A stretch of 64,000 nt of DNA from Rutidosis leptorrhynchoides. Lineage: Eukaryota; Streptophyta; Magnoliopsida; Asterales; Asteraceae. Both the position numbers and the translations under genes were made by a program. The notes under the pieces were generated by a model. The model worked only from the letters and a program-made list of their open reading frames with translations. It was not told the origin of the DNA and searched no databases. The DNA lies in NCBI RefSeq assembly GCF_046630445.1, contig NC_092333.1:719998001-720062000 (forward strand). Direction: 5' to 3'. Below, piece by piece: positions 38,612 through 51,955 of the stretch (positions are counted from its first letter, which is position 1; every line of letters starts with the position of its first letter).

Positions 38612-39807
38612 AGATAAAATTTCATTCCTCGTCCCTGAACTTTACATCAATTTTGACTCCTTGTCCTTTTTCTTTTTTTTATGCATCCCTCGTCCCTAAT
38701 GTATAAGAAATCTACATCCCTCGTCTTCCCGTCTATTTTCTGTCTATTTCGCCGTTACCATCCTATCACGTGCAGATCATGTGAGGGTAAAAAGGTCATT
38801 AATTTTCAGGGATGGGGAGCGTAATCCACGTGTCACATACTTTAATTTTAATATAATCAAAAACAAGATCAGTTAACATCCGATCGTCACAACATATGTC
38901 TTCTTCTTCATCAACATCATACGTCATCTCATCTTCTTCAACATCGTACATCGTCTCGTCTTCTTCATCGTCATCTTGTTTCTCACGTGCAACAACAATA
39001 ACAACGGTGGTAGAGTTCACCGGAGTTCGACGGAGAAGATGAATCCGATCGAAGGATTGAGTGAAATTGGGGATTCAAGTTCAGGCTTTAAATTACTGAT
39101 GAGGAGCTGTCATTATCAATGAAATTGGGGAACCTTCAATTCAGATCTGAAGCCGAAACTTGAAGATCTGAAGCCGGTATTCGATGACTCCACCGCCACT
39201 GTCACCGATGTCAAACCACCGTCTAAATCTGCCGTAATTAAAAGACAGGAATGGGAGATCGATCCTTTTAAAAAGCTGTTCTTTGTGATACCCATTTGCT
39301 TTTAGCTAATAATCATAATACATGGTACTCCGTAGTTATTAATTGGTTAAAGTTTTTTTATCTGAAAAATGGATTTGTGATTATAAAAATTAAAAATTGT
39401 TCAACATGAAATCCGTGAATTTGTGTGATTCCAGTAACTATGACTGATTGGTTATTGTATTGCTACTTTCCCGTGATCAACCTCTTAAATTAGAATTACA
39501 GCTCAGGAGCTTTAAAATTTGGTTTAGGCCTTTTTATTAAGGTTTATGATTTATGATGTTGGGACTAAATTGAATATTGAAGAAACTTAATTACGCTCCT
39601 CGTCCTTGTAGTTTAATGACCTTTTTACCCTCACATGTTGTGCACGAGATAGGAGGGTAACGGCAAAATAGACAGAAAATAGACGGGAGGACGAGGGATG
39701 TAGATCTTTAATACATTAGGGACGAGGAATGCACAAAAAAAAAAAAAGGACAGGGAGTCAAAGTTGATATAAAGTTCAGGGACGAGGAATGAAATTATAT
39801 CCTATGT
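38612..39807. mobile_element. Pack-MULE-like DNA transposon carrying a kinase gene fragment
   Basis: Long terminal inverted repeats of about 190 bp (38612-38800 and about 39605-39807), sharing TTTCATTCCTCGTCCCTGAA, GGGATGTAGAT-type and CCTCACATG words. They are flanked by ACATATTA (38604-38611 and 39809-39816); extended to nine bases the duplication has one mismatch. The left LTR of A shows the empty site. Long TIRs and an 8-9 bp duplication fit a Mutator-like element. No transposase is present. The interior holds gene-like sequence, including a stretch resembling the N-terminal flank of plant Raf-like kinases (see next entry), as expected for a Pack-MULE. Confidence 0.7.
39156..39284 (+). 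pseudogene. Captured fragment of a Raf-like (MAPKKK-type) protein kinase gene
   Basis: In one open frame the segment reads KLEDLKPVFDDSTATVTDVK followed by KRQEWEIDPFKKLFF. Plant Raf-like kinases have a closely similar 'QEWEIDPSKLIIK' just before the glycine loop of the kinase domain. The kinase domain itself is absent: the similarity stops where the glycine loop should start. A fragment without start, stop or catalytic core cannot make an active kinase. The match is from memory of the family. Confidence 0.5.
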
Positions 39808-39984
39808 CACATATTAATAATACTTTATAGCAACAATAATAATAATAATAATGATTATGATATTTATAATTATGATAATATTAATAATAATGATAATTAT
39901 AATACTAACACTAATAATAGTTATAATACTTATAGATATAAATGTGATAATAATTATAATCATAATACTAATTATAATAGTAAT

Positions 39985-40262
<278 letters not shown>

Positions 40263-41940
40263 CTGATTAAAACCCTCACTCAAATTTACTTAACCCTTCA
40301 TATCTGTTATTCTATTTCTTCATCTCCTAAATCGATCAGAGACCAAAAACAATAAACCAATCCTAAAAACAATTTAAGTGTTATTTTAGAATGCTAACTG
40401 AAACAGAATTCAACTGGATGTGTTTGAAATTAATTAAAAAAAAAAAAAAAAAAACTGGAACAACGTATTATGAACCCGGATGAACTCAAACTTGATTTTT
40501 GATTTCTAGATGTTTTCAGCTCACGATTCCTACACAAGATATGTTTTAAATCCCTCATGGAAACTTTTTGGATAATCAATTTCATCAGAAACATAAAAAA
40601 GATTGCGAATTTTCTCAAGAACAATTTGGTTGACTTTTTGAAAACAAACTTTGACTCGTAAATTTGGATTCGTTAATGGAAATTGGAAGTTGTAAATTTG
40701 TAGATAGCTTAAACAAAATATTCTTAACAAGACCACATTTATACTTTTTGAAATATATTTCAAATTCAAGCATTTTGGAAAAATAAAGCAAGAACAGAGG
40801 TAAAGAGTTCGTTTTGAACTTTCTTGGTTTTATTCACTCGAATGAAATCTGTAGTAGGTTTAAATTGATAAGGAAAACGAATAATTGAATGGTTTTCTTT
40901 CCTATGTCTAGTTTAAACAATTGTTTATAGTGAAAAATCGACAACAGCCGATTTCAAGTAGACAGGAATCTAAAAATATATATAAAAGAATTAAAAGCAG
41001 ATGTTGACTGCTAACAGATTTGTTATCGTACTGTGATTGAATTCGATCTTAAAATAAAATCAAAGGCATGAGACAAAAGAAAAAATATTCGATCGTGATG
41101 TTAAACAAGAATTGTATTGGTTCATGACTTTTCCTAATTTATTTAATTAAAATAATATTAATAATTAATAAATATATTATTAATAATTATTAATATTATT
41201 ATATTAATAATAATAATTAACAATGCCACTAAAATCATAAAATGATAATAGTAATATTATTAATGATAATAAAAATGTTAATAATGATAAAGGTATTAGT
41301 TACTAATAATAATATTAATTTATAATAATGATAATAATATCTAATAATACAAGTGATATATAAAAAAAAATATCAAGTTACATGTATTCTATTTTCATAT
41401 TAGAATAATGATACTAAAAATGATAATGTTAATAAGTTTAATAATAGTAATCATAATAAAAATGATGTCACTAATATTATAACTAATACTAGTAATAACA
41501 CTACTTATAAAAAAATGATATTACTAATGATATTTAGAATAAATTGTATTACTTTTATAATAATGATTCTGAATGGTAATGGTAATAAAAATTTCTAATA
41601 TTAATCATAATATCAAAAATTAAAATTTTACTACTGGTTATAATAGTATTTATAGCAACCCTCACATTTCCATTCTGAATTTACTAAACTGCCCTTAGGG
41701 TTTCATTGTCGTATGCTGTGTTTTAGCACTAGGGATGTTATCCGGTTAAAGTTAATATAGTAATTAATACTAAAACTCTAATACTATTTGAAACTCTAAA
41801 TCTAACCCTACCTATTAACTATTAAACCCTAATAACATTTAATATTGAATATTAAACTCTAACCCTAATACTAAATAAATGATATAAACATTATGTCATA
41901 AATTAAAATGTGACAATATTTATAAGATTCAAACAAATAA

Positions 41941-41943
<3 letters not shown>

Positions 41944-42008
<65 letters not shown>
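41944..42008. repeat. (TA)n tract
   Basis: About 32 TA units within solo LTR I. Further TA tracts in the same element lie at 43619-43651 and 43882-43953. Confidence 0.9.
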
Positions 42009-42015
<7 letters not shown>

Positions 42016-43373
42016 TAAACTAAATGGAACCAAATAAAATTTATAAAAGTTAGGGTCTAATATTTAAATAAAATGTAACCCTAATATTAATATTAATGAT
42101 AATAAAAAAAATATAAAATACATAAATAAATAAGTAATGCCGTAAAAAATATATATATAAAAATACCTAAAATAACAAAGTAATCGGCTGTATCATTTGT
42201 AAGAAATAATTAACTTAATCCCTAAGCTTTCTTAATCCTAGCCTAATACAAATTCTAGTCCTTGTTCTTCAAGTAAATTGTGTAGGATTAGGAAACCCAA
42301 CATACTTATAAAAACCCTCATGATCTTCCAAGCTTTTCACCACAAATAAACTGCAAACATTAGTCGATATTATCCAGCTTGTTTTCCCTCCAATCCTGAC
42401 GACTAAACTGCACCTCATCCAGCTTTTTCAGTCGACTAAAACAACCTCAAAACCCCTAGCCTGCAGTCGCCAATCATCATCACCATTCAGCCTGCTGTAG
42501 TCGACTCATAACCTCACCAAAACAGTCCTTCAGTCGCCATTGTTTCTACTTCTATTCAGCCCCTAAAACAGCCATCAAACCTGCTGTTCTTGCTGCTGTT
42601 ACACTTCCTTTGTTGCAGCTTGTTTCTGCTGCTGCTATCGTGACACATAAACAGCCCATAGTCGACTGTTTTGCTACTTCTATTACGCCATCAATAGCTC
42701 CTTTAATCCTCCCGATTTTCTGATCCAAACCAGCTTCAGAATCGGATCAAGGTTGCTGCTATGTTGCTACCTTCTGTTAGCCATTCAGACCCAAACAGAC
42801 CCCCTTTTGGGTCGTGTTTCCTGCTGCTGCTATTCAGTTTTCATAATCATCATCATTGTTGATCTTAGTCTTCTTAAGGTAGCCTAAACCCTAGCTTGAT
42901 TTTGTTTTAAATTTATTACTTTTAAGATTATATGTATATTGTCATAAGTATCATATTATGTAAAATCAAGTTGAATAAAGATAAAAGATAATGAAGATTA
43001 TGAGGTATTAATAATTTGATAACTATTAAGTATGATCAGGTTAAAAGTATTATGATTATTAAAAAGTTTAGGTTATGAATATGAATAAAAAGTTTATGAT
43101 TTTATGTGTAAAGTTTATAAGGCAAGTTAATAATAATAGTTGAAGATAAAGGGTATGATCATGATTATTGGATATGAATTGATTAAAAAGTTAAGGTTAA
43201 TTGAATTTATGATATAGATTATGAAGATGATTTATGTATGATTAAAAAGGTTTAGGGTTAATGATCATGATTAGTTATTTTGTTAAAAACTTATGATTTT
43301 ATGTTAAAGTTACTAGGTTAAGTTTATGATAAAAGGTTATGATTATGGCTTAGTAAAGTAATTATGATCATGG

Positions 43374-43515
43374 TGTACGTGCATGCATGCATGCATACGT
43401 ACGTATGTGCATGTATACATTATAGGTATATGGTGTGTGTATGTAAATATATACATACGTGTATATGTATGTGTATATATGTATGTATATGTACGTGTGT
43501 ATGTATGTATGAATG
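43374..43515. repeat. Alternating purine-pyrimidine tract
   Basis: About 140 bp of almost unbroken alternation of TG, CA, CG and TA steps (gtgcatgcatgcatgcatacgt and similar). It is a good candidate for Z-DNA or cruciform formation. It lies in solo LTR I. Confidence 0.7.
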
Positions 43516-43617
43516 TGTATTATGAAAGTATTATATAAAGTTAGTAAATATAATAATAAAAAGTAATAAGTGTATATCTATATATGTATCATCTTACACT
43601 TATGTATATATAACACT

Positions 43618-43654
<37 letters not shown>

Positions 43655-43878
43655 TCTAGTTATAAATATATATATGTAACACCTACACCTAATATATATA
43701 TGCTATATAGTTATGAACATGTATAATAATAATAAAGAATATATATGTATGTATCATATAGGTATATTCATACATGTAACATAATAGTTGATTATTAATG
43801 TAAATAATAATACTATTATTAGTATAACTTATACACTTAACTATATAGTAACACTTAATTACACTAAATATATTATCA

Positions 43879-43955
<77 letters not shown>

Positions 43956-45427
43956 CTAATAAGTATAATAATAACTTGATAAATGTATACACATATAACG
44001 TGAAGGTTATAATTAAAGATAGCGTACAAAGACTACAAACATCACCGATACTTGTGGCCTAGGGTGATCCTTGGTACCATTATGGGACGCTTGTGGATCT
44101 CGAATGCCATGACTTAGATTCTGGTCAAGAGGTCCTGGGCCGCTCGGTAACAATAGATCATTCGAGTGACTTGCATACTAGCAACGAATTTTGGGCAAGA
44201 TTGTACAACATCTTTGTTAAGGATTATAACCCGGACTTCTTAAACTAGAAGATTACTAAGTGGAAGCTTTCCATAAATAGTAAGTTTCCAAATATAGAAA
44301 CTTTTGAGAAATAGGAACATTTCTCGAAAACCGTCACTGTTAATATAGCTTGCTGTATTAATAAACTAACTTTATGTCTATTAGACATTAACTAATCAAA
44401 GGTTATATCTTTAGGTTGAGATCTCCGATTTCATACTCCGTTCATACTTCTTGCGTGGAATATCTTACTTGCTACTAAGGTGAACTTCGTAGCCCCTCTT
44501 TCTACTATTTCTTAATTATTTTATAAACTTTGGGGTGAGACACATGCTTGCTTTTAAATGATTTATAATTTAGACACAAGTACCTAAACTATTTGATATT
44601 CAATTTCGTGAGACTTTTATTAAACATGTATTTATTTTTACATGCAAATCCCAGCCATAATATCGTTAATTGCTGGAATTGAAATTTTGCAAGCTTAATT
44701 ATTGTGAGTAGGCCTATTGAGAGTGACGTCTCTACCCATTGGCGTGATCGTCAAGGGAGTACATAATAATGATTGCCGACACCCGTACAGTGTCAGGGGT
44801 TAATGTTTAGTTCGATATTATAACTCATGGCATATTGATATTTTGATATTTTGAATTAAATCTTGTGGTCTAAAACTTATTATGATTGTTTAACCTATGA
44901 TGTTCACTCAACCTTTGTGTTGACGTTTTAAGCATGTTTGTCTCGGGTGAAGATTAGCTTGTGTGCTGCCCTATGATGTTTAGTTAGCTGTTGCATTGGA
45001 GTCCACATATTAGACTTATCATTTGAATTTCATTATGTAACAAATTAAATTTTGTTAAAACGTCTCATTTAGAGTCGTTCTCGTTTATACATACTAATGT
45101 TGTGATATTGTGAAGTCATATTTTCCCCGGCCCTATTTGGGAGTATGACAGTATTAACCATGATAACCATAATATTAATAATAATAATACTATAACAAAT
45201 TAAATGTATCATATTTCATATTATAATCTTTATTAATATGTATAGTACTAATATTGATATTAACAATAATAATGATGAAAATAATATAACAACTATAATT
45301 CAACTTGTAATTACATTTAATTTATTAATTATGTAATAATTATATTATATATGATATGATAATATTTATTGAATATTGAATATTTATATATTTCATATTT
45401 CTTTTAATATAATAGTTATAAATAGAA

Positions 45428-45430
<3 letters not shown>

Positions 45431-45483
<53 letters not shown>

Positions 45484-45609
45484 TATATAGGTTTATATTA
45501 TATATATATTTATGTATATATTTATCCTAATAGAACTTAATTATTTTATTTATTATTTTACATTTTAATTCTAATGATTCATTTATATTTTATTATTTTC
45601 AATACCCTC

Positions 45610-45675
<66 letters not shown>
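45431..45675. repeat. Two (TA)n tracts in the right LTR of A
   Basis: TA runs at about 45431-45481 and 45615-45675. The partners in the left LTR (about 31930-31970 and 32085-32142) are shorter or of different length. Confidence 0.9.
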
Positions 45676-45678
<3 letters not shown>

Positions 45679-45838
45679 ACACTTGTTCGTGAATCGTCGG
45701 GAATAGTCAAAGGTTAAATGGATATATGAAATAGTTCAAAACTTTCGAGACTCAACAATACAGACTTTGCTTATCGTGTCGGAAACATTCAAGATTAAGT
45801 TTAAATTTGGTCGGAAATTTTCGGGTCGTCACATGATT

Positions 45839-48585
45839 TTGAACAATTTGTTGGCAACTTCAATAAATGTACAAATGACATGGTTTTGCTTTGTTTTTGT
45901 ACGTAGGCTAATTGGTTTTTTTGTTTATTTTATTAAAATTTAAAAACATTCTCAAAATAGTCTACTGGTTGCTGTTAAACACGTTCTGAGATCCTTATAA
46001 GAAAACTAACTTTCCAAATTTATTAGCAGCATCTCCTGCCTTGACGGGAAAAGGTTAGAAGACGATCACGTGATAGCCCGAATAGTCTAATTAAAAATAT
46101 TACACTCTTCGTATAGTATGAAAATAAAAGACTTTATCCTTTAACTATTAAAGTAAGAAAACAAATGTTTTATTTTTACAAGTTAATCAAAAGAAGTTTG
46201 TGACTAGCTTTGTACTATAAAGGTTTATGTTAGGTTTTGGTACAGTAACATAAATACATAATGACATATTTAGGAACCATTATTGAACTCTTTTAAACTT
46301 TCAAAAGATTAAAAACTTACAAAATTCGTAGAATCTTGGATATGGATAAAAATACAACGAATAACACAAAACATGGGCTTGAACTGTTCTTATGATGCCC
46401 CAATAACTTCAAGGCCCAACCATAAATTCCAAAGTTGCAACAGACAGAATCCAAGTTTGAAGATATTTACAGTTAAAAAAATACGTGATGGATTCTAAGT
46501 TCATAGACTTGGTCAGTCAAAAAAAATTCACATGTGTAGAGTTTAACAAATTTGTGGATGCAGATGTCATGAAATGAGATGGTGATGTCACTATTTATCT
46601 AAAAATAGGAATTCTGTTATGGAAGCATATACTCCGTATGATTTAACGTGATAGTTAAGCATTGTACGTCCACGCCTAGAATTTAGGTTAATTTTCTTTT
46701 CTTTTCTTTTCAACATATCATTCAATTCAATAACAGATGTATTTTTTTAGCCAAAATAATGAATACTACAATACAAAGTTTAAATCATCACAAAATAAAT
46801 GAACTGCACAAAGATACAACAGGATAATGGAAGGATCGAAACTAAAAAAATCAAGTCCAACGACTATCTACAACTGACTTACCACAAAACAGAAACAAAG
46901 CATCACAATTAAACAACCCACCAATGAAATACCAAAACAACTAACTAAATGATTACCACATATGCAAATGAATAATGATATGAACATAATTTTGTGAAAT
47001 TCCATTAGATAAAGGTTAACGTTTTAACCGCTAAATCATTGTAATACATTGTTAACCAACTTAATGTTTTTTAATGATGCCTCTTCTCGTTTCTTTCTCC
47101 TCCAGTTTTTTTAGACTTTTCGGTCCACCTTCGAATTTTCCTGTGCCTTTCTCGTGTCGTTGGTCCTTGGTTTGGGCGGGAACTTTGATGGCTAGTGCCT
47201 TCTGTTTTATTTTCCGACCGCCACTTCTTTAATGGCTAGTGTCGTTGGTCCTTGGTTTGGGCGGATCCGGGTGATGGGTGCGTTCTCTTAGTGATTAACC
47301 TTGTCGCCTGAATATGCGCATCGTTTCCAAAAGTCTCCCTTCGCGCTTTCCCGTTGCTCGGTATACCAAGCGGCGAGCTCTTTTTTAGGAGCTCTGGTTT
47401 TTGCTTGTGATGAGGTTGTTGTTTTTTGATGTGATTTTCTTTTTGCATGTGTCGAATTTGGTGGTCGTAGGTTCCTTTTTCCTCCCAAATGTTTTTTTTG
47501 CGGGATTTCTCTGGTTCACATTTCTTGCTCTTCCAGCGATGTTCTATCGCCTTGGTGGTGACGACGATGTGCTTAATGAGGGTGGATGGTTTTTATGGCT
47601 GTCTATTCCGTCTAGAAACCGATGGGCAGCCGACAGTGTAGTTTGAGTTTTGTTTTGCTAGTTATTTTAGTTCCTTTGTTAGTGTAGTCATTTTTTAAAA
47701 TCCCGTTTGTTATAGCCTTAGTTTTACTTTCTTTACTATGTTAGACGTGTTTTGTCACCTTGTCGGTGAGATCTTTTAGTTTGATTGGTTTAGTTTTGCT
47801 AAAGATTGTTGTTGGATTCTTTTTACCAATTTGTGTTCGGATCGGTTTTGATTTTATATTTTTTTTCTTCACAAGTCGCTGAATGCTAAAAGATTGAACT
47901 CCAATGTAGTGGTTGAACACTGATGGGTTTCCTGACAGCTAGTGGTCACTGAGTTGCCCGATGAAGCATACCACCCAACTTTGAATCTTGGCAAAGCCAT
48001 TTTGTTCAAAAAGGGAGTGTGACCAGAGGGTGCGTCTTGTGCACAATTCATCCGGTACCATGTCTTGCTCTCAATGAGCTTGGTTACTCGAGGTTTACCC
48101 TTTATATGGGAGTCAATGTACACATTCACATGGAGTTTCCTCGCTAATCCAAAATAAAATCTTAAAAATAAAATTTCTATGTTCCTCTTTTGTCATTTTT
48201 GTTAAGAAAGATACTAGTGTGTTACCGGTCACGTGACATAAATAAGTGTTTGACGTGGCGTGTAAACTTTTTACTCCATAATTTGAAGCTGCAAATACTT
48301 GTTACGCGTGAGCCCATAGTCGTCACTCGTCACGTACCAGATTATTTTAACAAGTAACCCCTAATGTTTTTGCAGAATGACAAAAACCTCCCTACTTAGT
48401 AAAGTTTAAGACAATATAAAAATTTCACTCTAACCAATCAAATTCAGTTTGATTCACTTAAACTAGTTAAAATTGGTTAAATTAAAACTAATTATTTGAG
48501 ACATTAAAACTAATTATTTTATTTATACGATAGAGGAATGATTGTCTACATCTTACCTCTCTATACTCCACTTATGTGAGATTGA
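45839..48585. other. Intergenic region right of element A
   Basis: No convincing gene. 45839-46990 is plain AT-rich sequence. 47050-47880 is T/G-rich, with a direct repeat of 'cgttggtccttggtttgggcgg' (47157 and 47243) and several short hydrophobic ORFs; it may be an old LINE 3' part, but I see no RT. On the minus strand 47869-48129 is open for 86 codons (VTKLIESKTWYRMNCAQDAP) with no family I recognise; it could be an exon remnant. Confidence 0.4.
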
Positions 48586-48945
48586 GGGTGTGTTTGATAA
48601 AACTGAATGATTTATCGCTGAATGGTACAGAATAAAACATAAGCTGTTTTATAATCATTTTAAGTGAACGATATGAATTGAGTAAATTACCTTATTAACG
48701 TGTTACATAAATAAAACATACAATATACTTGTTGGTTACACGTTCTGGATGTGATTTGAAAAGAATATTATAGAAAAATTAGGCTCTTAATGGTTAAGAG
48801 AGTGTTTCAACTCTGAATGGTTCAGCATTGAATTCTGAATCATTCAGCACTATGTCATTCAGATGTCAGAAATAAACACGCTGGATGTTAAATGGTTCAG
48901 CATTCAGCGCTGAATCATTTTATTAAAAGGAAAATAAACGCACCC
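48586..48945. mobile_element. MITE with 'GGGTGYGTTT' ends
   Basis: About 360 bp. Left end GGGTGTGTTTGATAAAACTG and right end (reverse) GGGTGCGTTTATTTTCC, flanked by TGA (48583-48585 and 48946-48948). The interior repeats 'ctgaatggttcagcatt'-like words in both orientations (48611-48640 and 48815-48930). The ends and 3 bp duplication suggest a PIF/Harbinger (Tourist-like) MITE, though hAT is possible. Confidence 0.6.
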
Positions 48946-49035
48946 TGAGTTTTTTTGTGGTTCTTGTTCCTTATATTAAAAAAGACCCACACTTCAACTT
49001 GGAACTACTCGGAACGTAGAAAAGTATTAACTAAA

Positions 49036-49320
49036 TACTCCCTCCGTCCCAGTTCAATTATCCTGTTTTGACTTTAGGAGTCTTTTTCGATCAACTTTGA
49101 CTTTAAATTACTTTTTGTGTGTTATATAATACTTAATGATCATTGTAGTGGTAAAAATATATTCAAAAACTAATCCAGTGATATAAATTTTATCAAATAA
49201 TATATAATACAAATAAAAATATTTAGAGTCAAAATGGAAAAGAAAAGACCAAAGTCAGAACAAGTGGACAATTGAACTGGGACATCAATTTATGATGACA
49301 CTACTTTAATACGGAGTATA
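49036..49320. mobile_element. Stowaway-like MITE (Tc1/mariner)
   Basis: Left end TACTCCCTCCGTCCCAGTTC is the classic Stowaway terminal motif. The reverse of the right part (GTCCCAGTTCAATTGTCC, about 49269-49286) matches it, and 'acggagta' closes the element at about 49311-49318. A short extra segment separates the right motif from the end. It lies about 0.2 kb upstream of the UPF0496 transcript. Confidence 0.65.
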
Positions 49321-49439
49321 TAGTTTTAATAGTTTTATTATTTTCCTTAAAAAAGTTATTTTACCAAAAAACAGGGGGTTTCTAGTCATTTATAATAAAT
49401 ACACACAGGTTTATTTAAGTAGCTTTCCCTGCAATTTAA

Positions 49440-50108
49440 CCCCCCCAAAAAAAAAACACTTTAATTTGAAACTATTTTCTCTCTCTCCTGTTCTAACTTT
49501 CACCTGTCTTTCAGCTTAAGTTTCTCTCTTTTTTTTTTCTACCTTCACTGCGTGTTTTCACAGCTGTTGACTGAGTAAAATGCTTCTACTCATGTGCTTT
49601 AATGGCGGTTTGTAGAGAGAGAAAACTAAAAACATTGCTTCCCGCGTTTACCATCTCCTATTATTTCTAACTCATGCGTGCAAGCTATACATACACAATA
49701 ATCATCTTAACCGTTTCATCCTTATCATCATCATCATCCTTTTTTTCCTTAATAAGGTAATCTTTTCTTGCTTTCTTTCTCTATCTTTTTCCGTTTCATA
49801 ATCTTCACTCAATTAACAAATCGACCCATTTACAATTGATTGATGTTTTGTTTGTGATATCTGCTTTGCAGTTCAGGTGTTCGATCAATTGTCTAGCCGA
49901 GTTTCATAATTGTTTTTTTACTTTTTTAAATTTGTTTTTTTTTTTTTTTGTTGTAAGTTTTTATAAGGGTTTCTGGCATCAATTTAATTATACTCGAATC
50001 ACATTATCGATTTATTAAATTTGGTTTAGGTATATTAATATATTACTCCGTATACTGTATACAGTATATAGCTGTTTATTGTTTATATATATTATTTGGT
50101 TTGAAAAA
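49440..50108 (+). promoter_or_regulatory. 5' region and probable 5' UTR intron of the UPF0496 gene
   Basis: A CT-rich leader (49470-49560, ctctctctcctg and similar) is typical of plant 5' UTRs. A possible 5' UTR intron runs from 'aaggtaatc' (about 49755) to 'tgctttgcag' (about 49871). The start codon is at 50109; ATG and stop codons upstream rule out a useful longer start. Confidence 0.45.
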
Positions 50109-51251
50109 ATGGGAGCTCATGTTAGTAAGAGATCATCTGCTGCTGCTACATCTTCTGGATCACCTTCAATGACTTTGAAAGATACCCACCAAATAATTTC
50201 GGAGTTGAATGCATATGAAGCTGCGTGTAGATCGGATGCTGATTTGCAATCATTTGATGCGATGCTACACGCTCGAGCAAATAACGTGATCAATACTTTG
50301 GCAGTGGGTGTTGAAGTTCGAGCTTTATCGTTTGATACACTCAAGGAAGTTACAGAATGTTTGTTGGAAATGAATCAAGAAGTTGTGAAGGTTATCTTGC
50401 ATTGCAAGAAAGATATTTGGAAAAATCAAGAATTGTTTGAATTGGTTGAAGAGTATTTCGAGAATAGTCTGCAAACGCTCGATTTTTGTGCTGCGTTGGA
50501 TAAATGCTTGAAACGGGTACGAGATAGTCAGTTATTGATTCTTGTGGCTTTGCAGCATTTTGATGAGGATGAAGATGTGGAGGACAATAAGTATGAAAAG
50601 ACTCTCGAAGATTTAAAGAATTTTAAGGACGCTGGTGATCCGTTCACCGAGGAGTTTTTTAAGATCTTTCATTCTGTGTATCGGCAACAAATGGTGATGC
50701 TTGATAAGTTACAAGCTAAAAAGATGAAATTGGATAAGAAAGTTAGGTATATAAATACATGGAGGAAGGTGTCAACAGTCATCTTTGTGGCTACGTTTGC
50801 AGCGGTGTTGATATGCTCGGTGGTGGCGGCAGCCATGGCGGCACCGCCTGTTGCCGCCGCTCTTGCTGCTGCATCGGCTATTCCTCTTGGTTCAATGGGG
50901 AAGTGGATTAATAACTTATTGAAGAACTATGAAAATGCAATTAAAGGGCAGAAGGAGATCATTAGTTCTATGCAGGTTGGGGGTTTTGTGGCAATTAGGG
51001 ATCTTGACACTATTCGGGTACTTGTTGATAGACTTCAAATGGATATAGAGGAGCTAATGAGGAAGGCTGACCATGCGATTGAAGGAGATGAAATGGTGAA
51101 AATTGTAATCGAGGAGATAAAGTTGAAGCTCAATTCCTTCATGAAGAATGTTGATGATTTAGGGATGCAGGCAGACAATTGTAGCCGTGATGTTAGACGG
51201 GCTAGGACTGTTGTTTTGCAAAGGATCATTAAGCCACCGAATCATCAATGA
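50109..51251 (+). CDS. UPF0496 (DUF677) family protein
   Basis: Intronless ORF of 380 aa, closely resembling the At4g34320-type UPF0496 proteins: [10 protein letters not shown] start, [37 protein letters not shown], then a hydrophobic Ala-rich segment at about residues 222-258 ([20 protein letters not shown]...) and an amphipathic coiled-coil-like C-terminus ending [10 protein letters not shown]. An in-frame ATG ten codons earlier is less likely: the family starts at MG, which could also be myristoylated (inference). Family knowledge: membrane-associated plant proteins of poorly known biochemical role. The gene appears whole and is convergent with HDR. Confidence 0.92.
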   Translation: MGAHVSKRSSAAATSSGSPSMTLKDTHQIISELNAYEAACRSDADLQSFDAMLHARANNVINTLAVGVEVRALSFDTLKEVTECLLEMNQEVVKVILHCKKDIWKNQELFELVEEYFENSLQTLDFCAALDKCLKRVRDSQLLILVALQHFDEDEDVEDNKYEKTLEDLKNFKDAGDPFTEEFFKIFHSVYRQQMVMLDKLQAKKMKLDKKVRYINTWRKVSTVIFVATFAAVLICSVVAAAMAAPPVAAALAAASAIPLGSMGKWINNLLKNYENAIKGQKEIISSMQVGGFVAIRDLDTIRVLVDRLQMDIEELMRKADHAIEGDEMVKIVIEEIKLKLNSFMKNVDDLGMQADNCSRDVRRARTVVLQRIIKPPNHQ

Positions 51252-51955
51252 AAGCCCATCGGATCTGGTACGGTCATCTTTAGAAGTTGAAAACTGAATT
51301 TATAACCCATTTCATCCTATTGTTTAGGATGTTGGATATGGGGGTTATGAATTGATGCAGAATATGTCAAAGCTTTGTGTTGAACTATATTGTTTTTAGG
51401 AAACTTGGATGTCTCATTTAACTTAGGTCTGTTCATTTATTTGTTCATTGCTCTGCTTGTTGCTATTTACTATTTTATAATAAAACTTATCAAACTGTTG
51501 TTATGTATATTATCTAAGTACCATATATTCCTTTTCCATCATTGCATTGGTTTCAGTGACTATCATATATAATCTGTGTTCATTCAGTACCATGTTCGAC
51601 GTCTATTGTCACTCACATCAATCTAGTAAGTTGTTGATTTTTTGCATGTCCGCGTATAGTAGTTTTGGTCAATGAGTACTATCTTTCGATTAAATGAAGA
51701 AAAGGCAATTTTGTTTGTGACATTTTTTTTTACAAAATTTAGTCACCGAATCCATTCGTTTTACCATTTTTGTCATAATACATAACAAGTTAAGTTATAT
51801 AGTTCATCCAAGCATTACTGCAATGAGAGAGTTTTTACAACATAAACCAACCCAAAACAGACTATTATGGAAATAATGCAGTTAGAGGTACATAGTGCTA
51901 CAACAGATGTTTTTGTTTTCCTGTCTCTATAATTTTGTTAAATACAACCTGTGAT
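51252..51955. other. Convergent spacer between UPF0496 and HDR
   Basis: Holds both 3' UTRs. AT-rich. I see no further gene or repeat. Confidence 0.5.

Larger units (their letters stand above)
41651..45150 (-). mobile_element. Element I: 3.5 kb solo LTR in the right LTR of A
   Basis: Flanked by GTATT (41646-41650 and 45151-45155). The left LTR of A at about 31650 shows the empty site. The minus-strand end TGTCATACTCCC is a typical LTR start. There is no PBS, interior or second LTR, so it is a solo LTR. It contains several (TA)n tracts, a TG/CA/TA alternating tract (about 43374-43510), and blocks shared with the LTRs of A, B, D and E, which read in the same direction here as in plus-oriented D and E. 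Strand is therefore uncertain. Confidence 0.75.

Noticed and set aside
47401-47646. Hydrophobic 81-codon ORF as a membrane protein gene
   Set aside because: T-rich sequence gives Phe/Leu-rich text in any frame; no homology recognised and no splice or promoter context.
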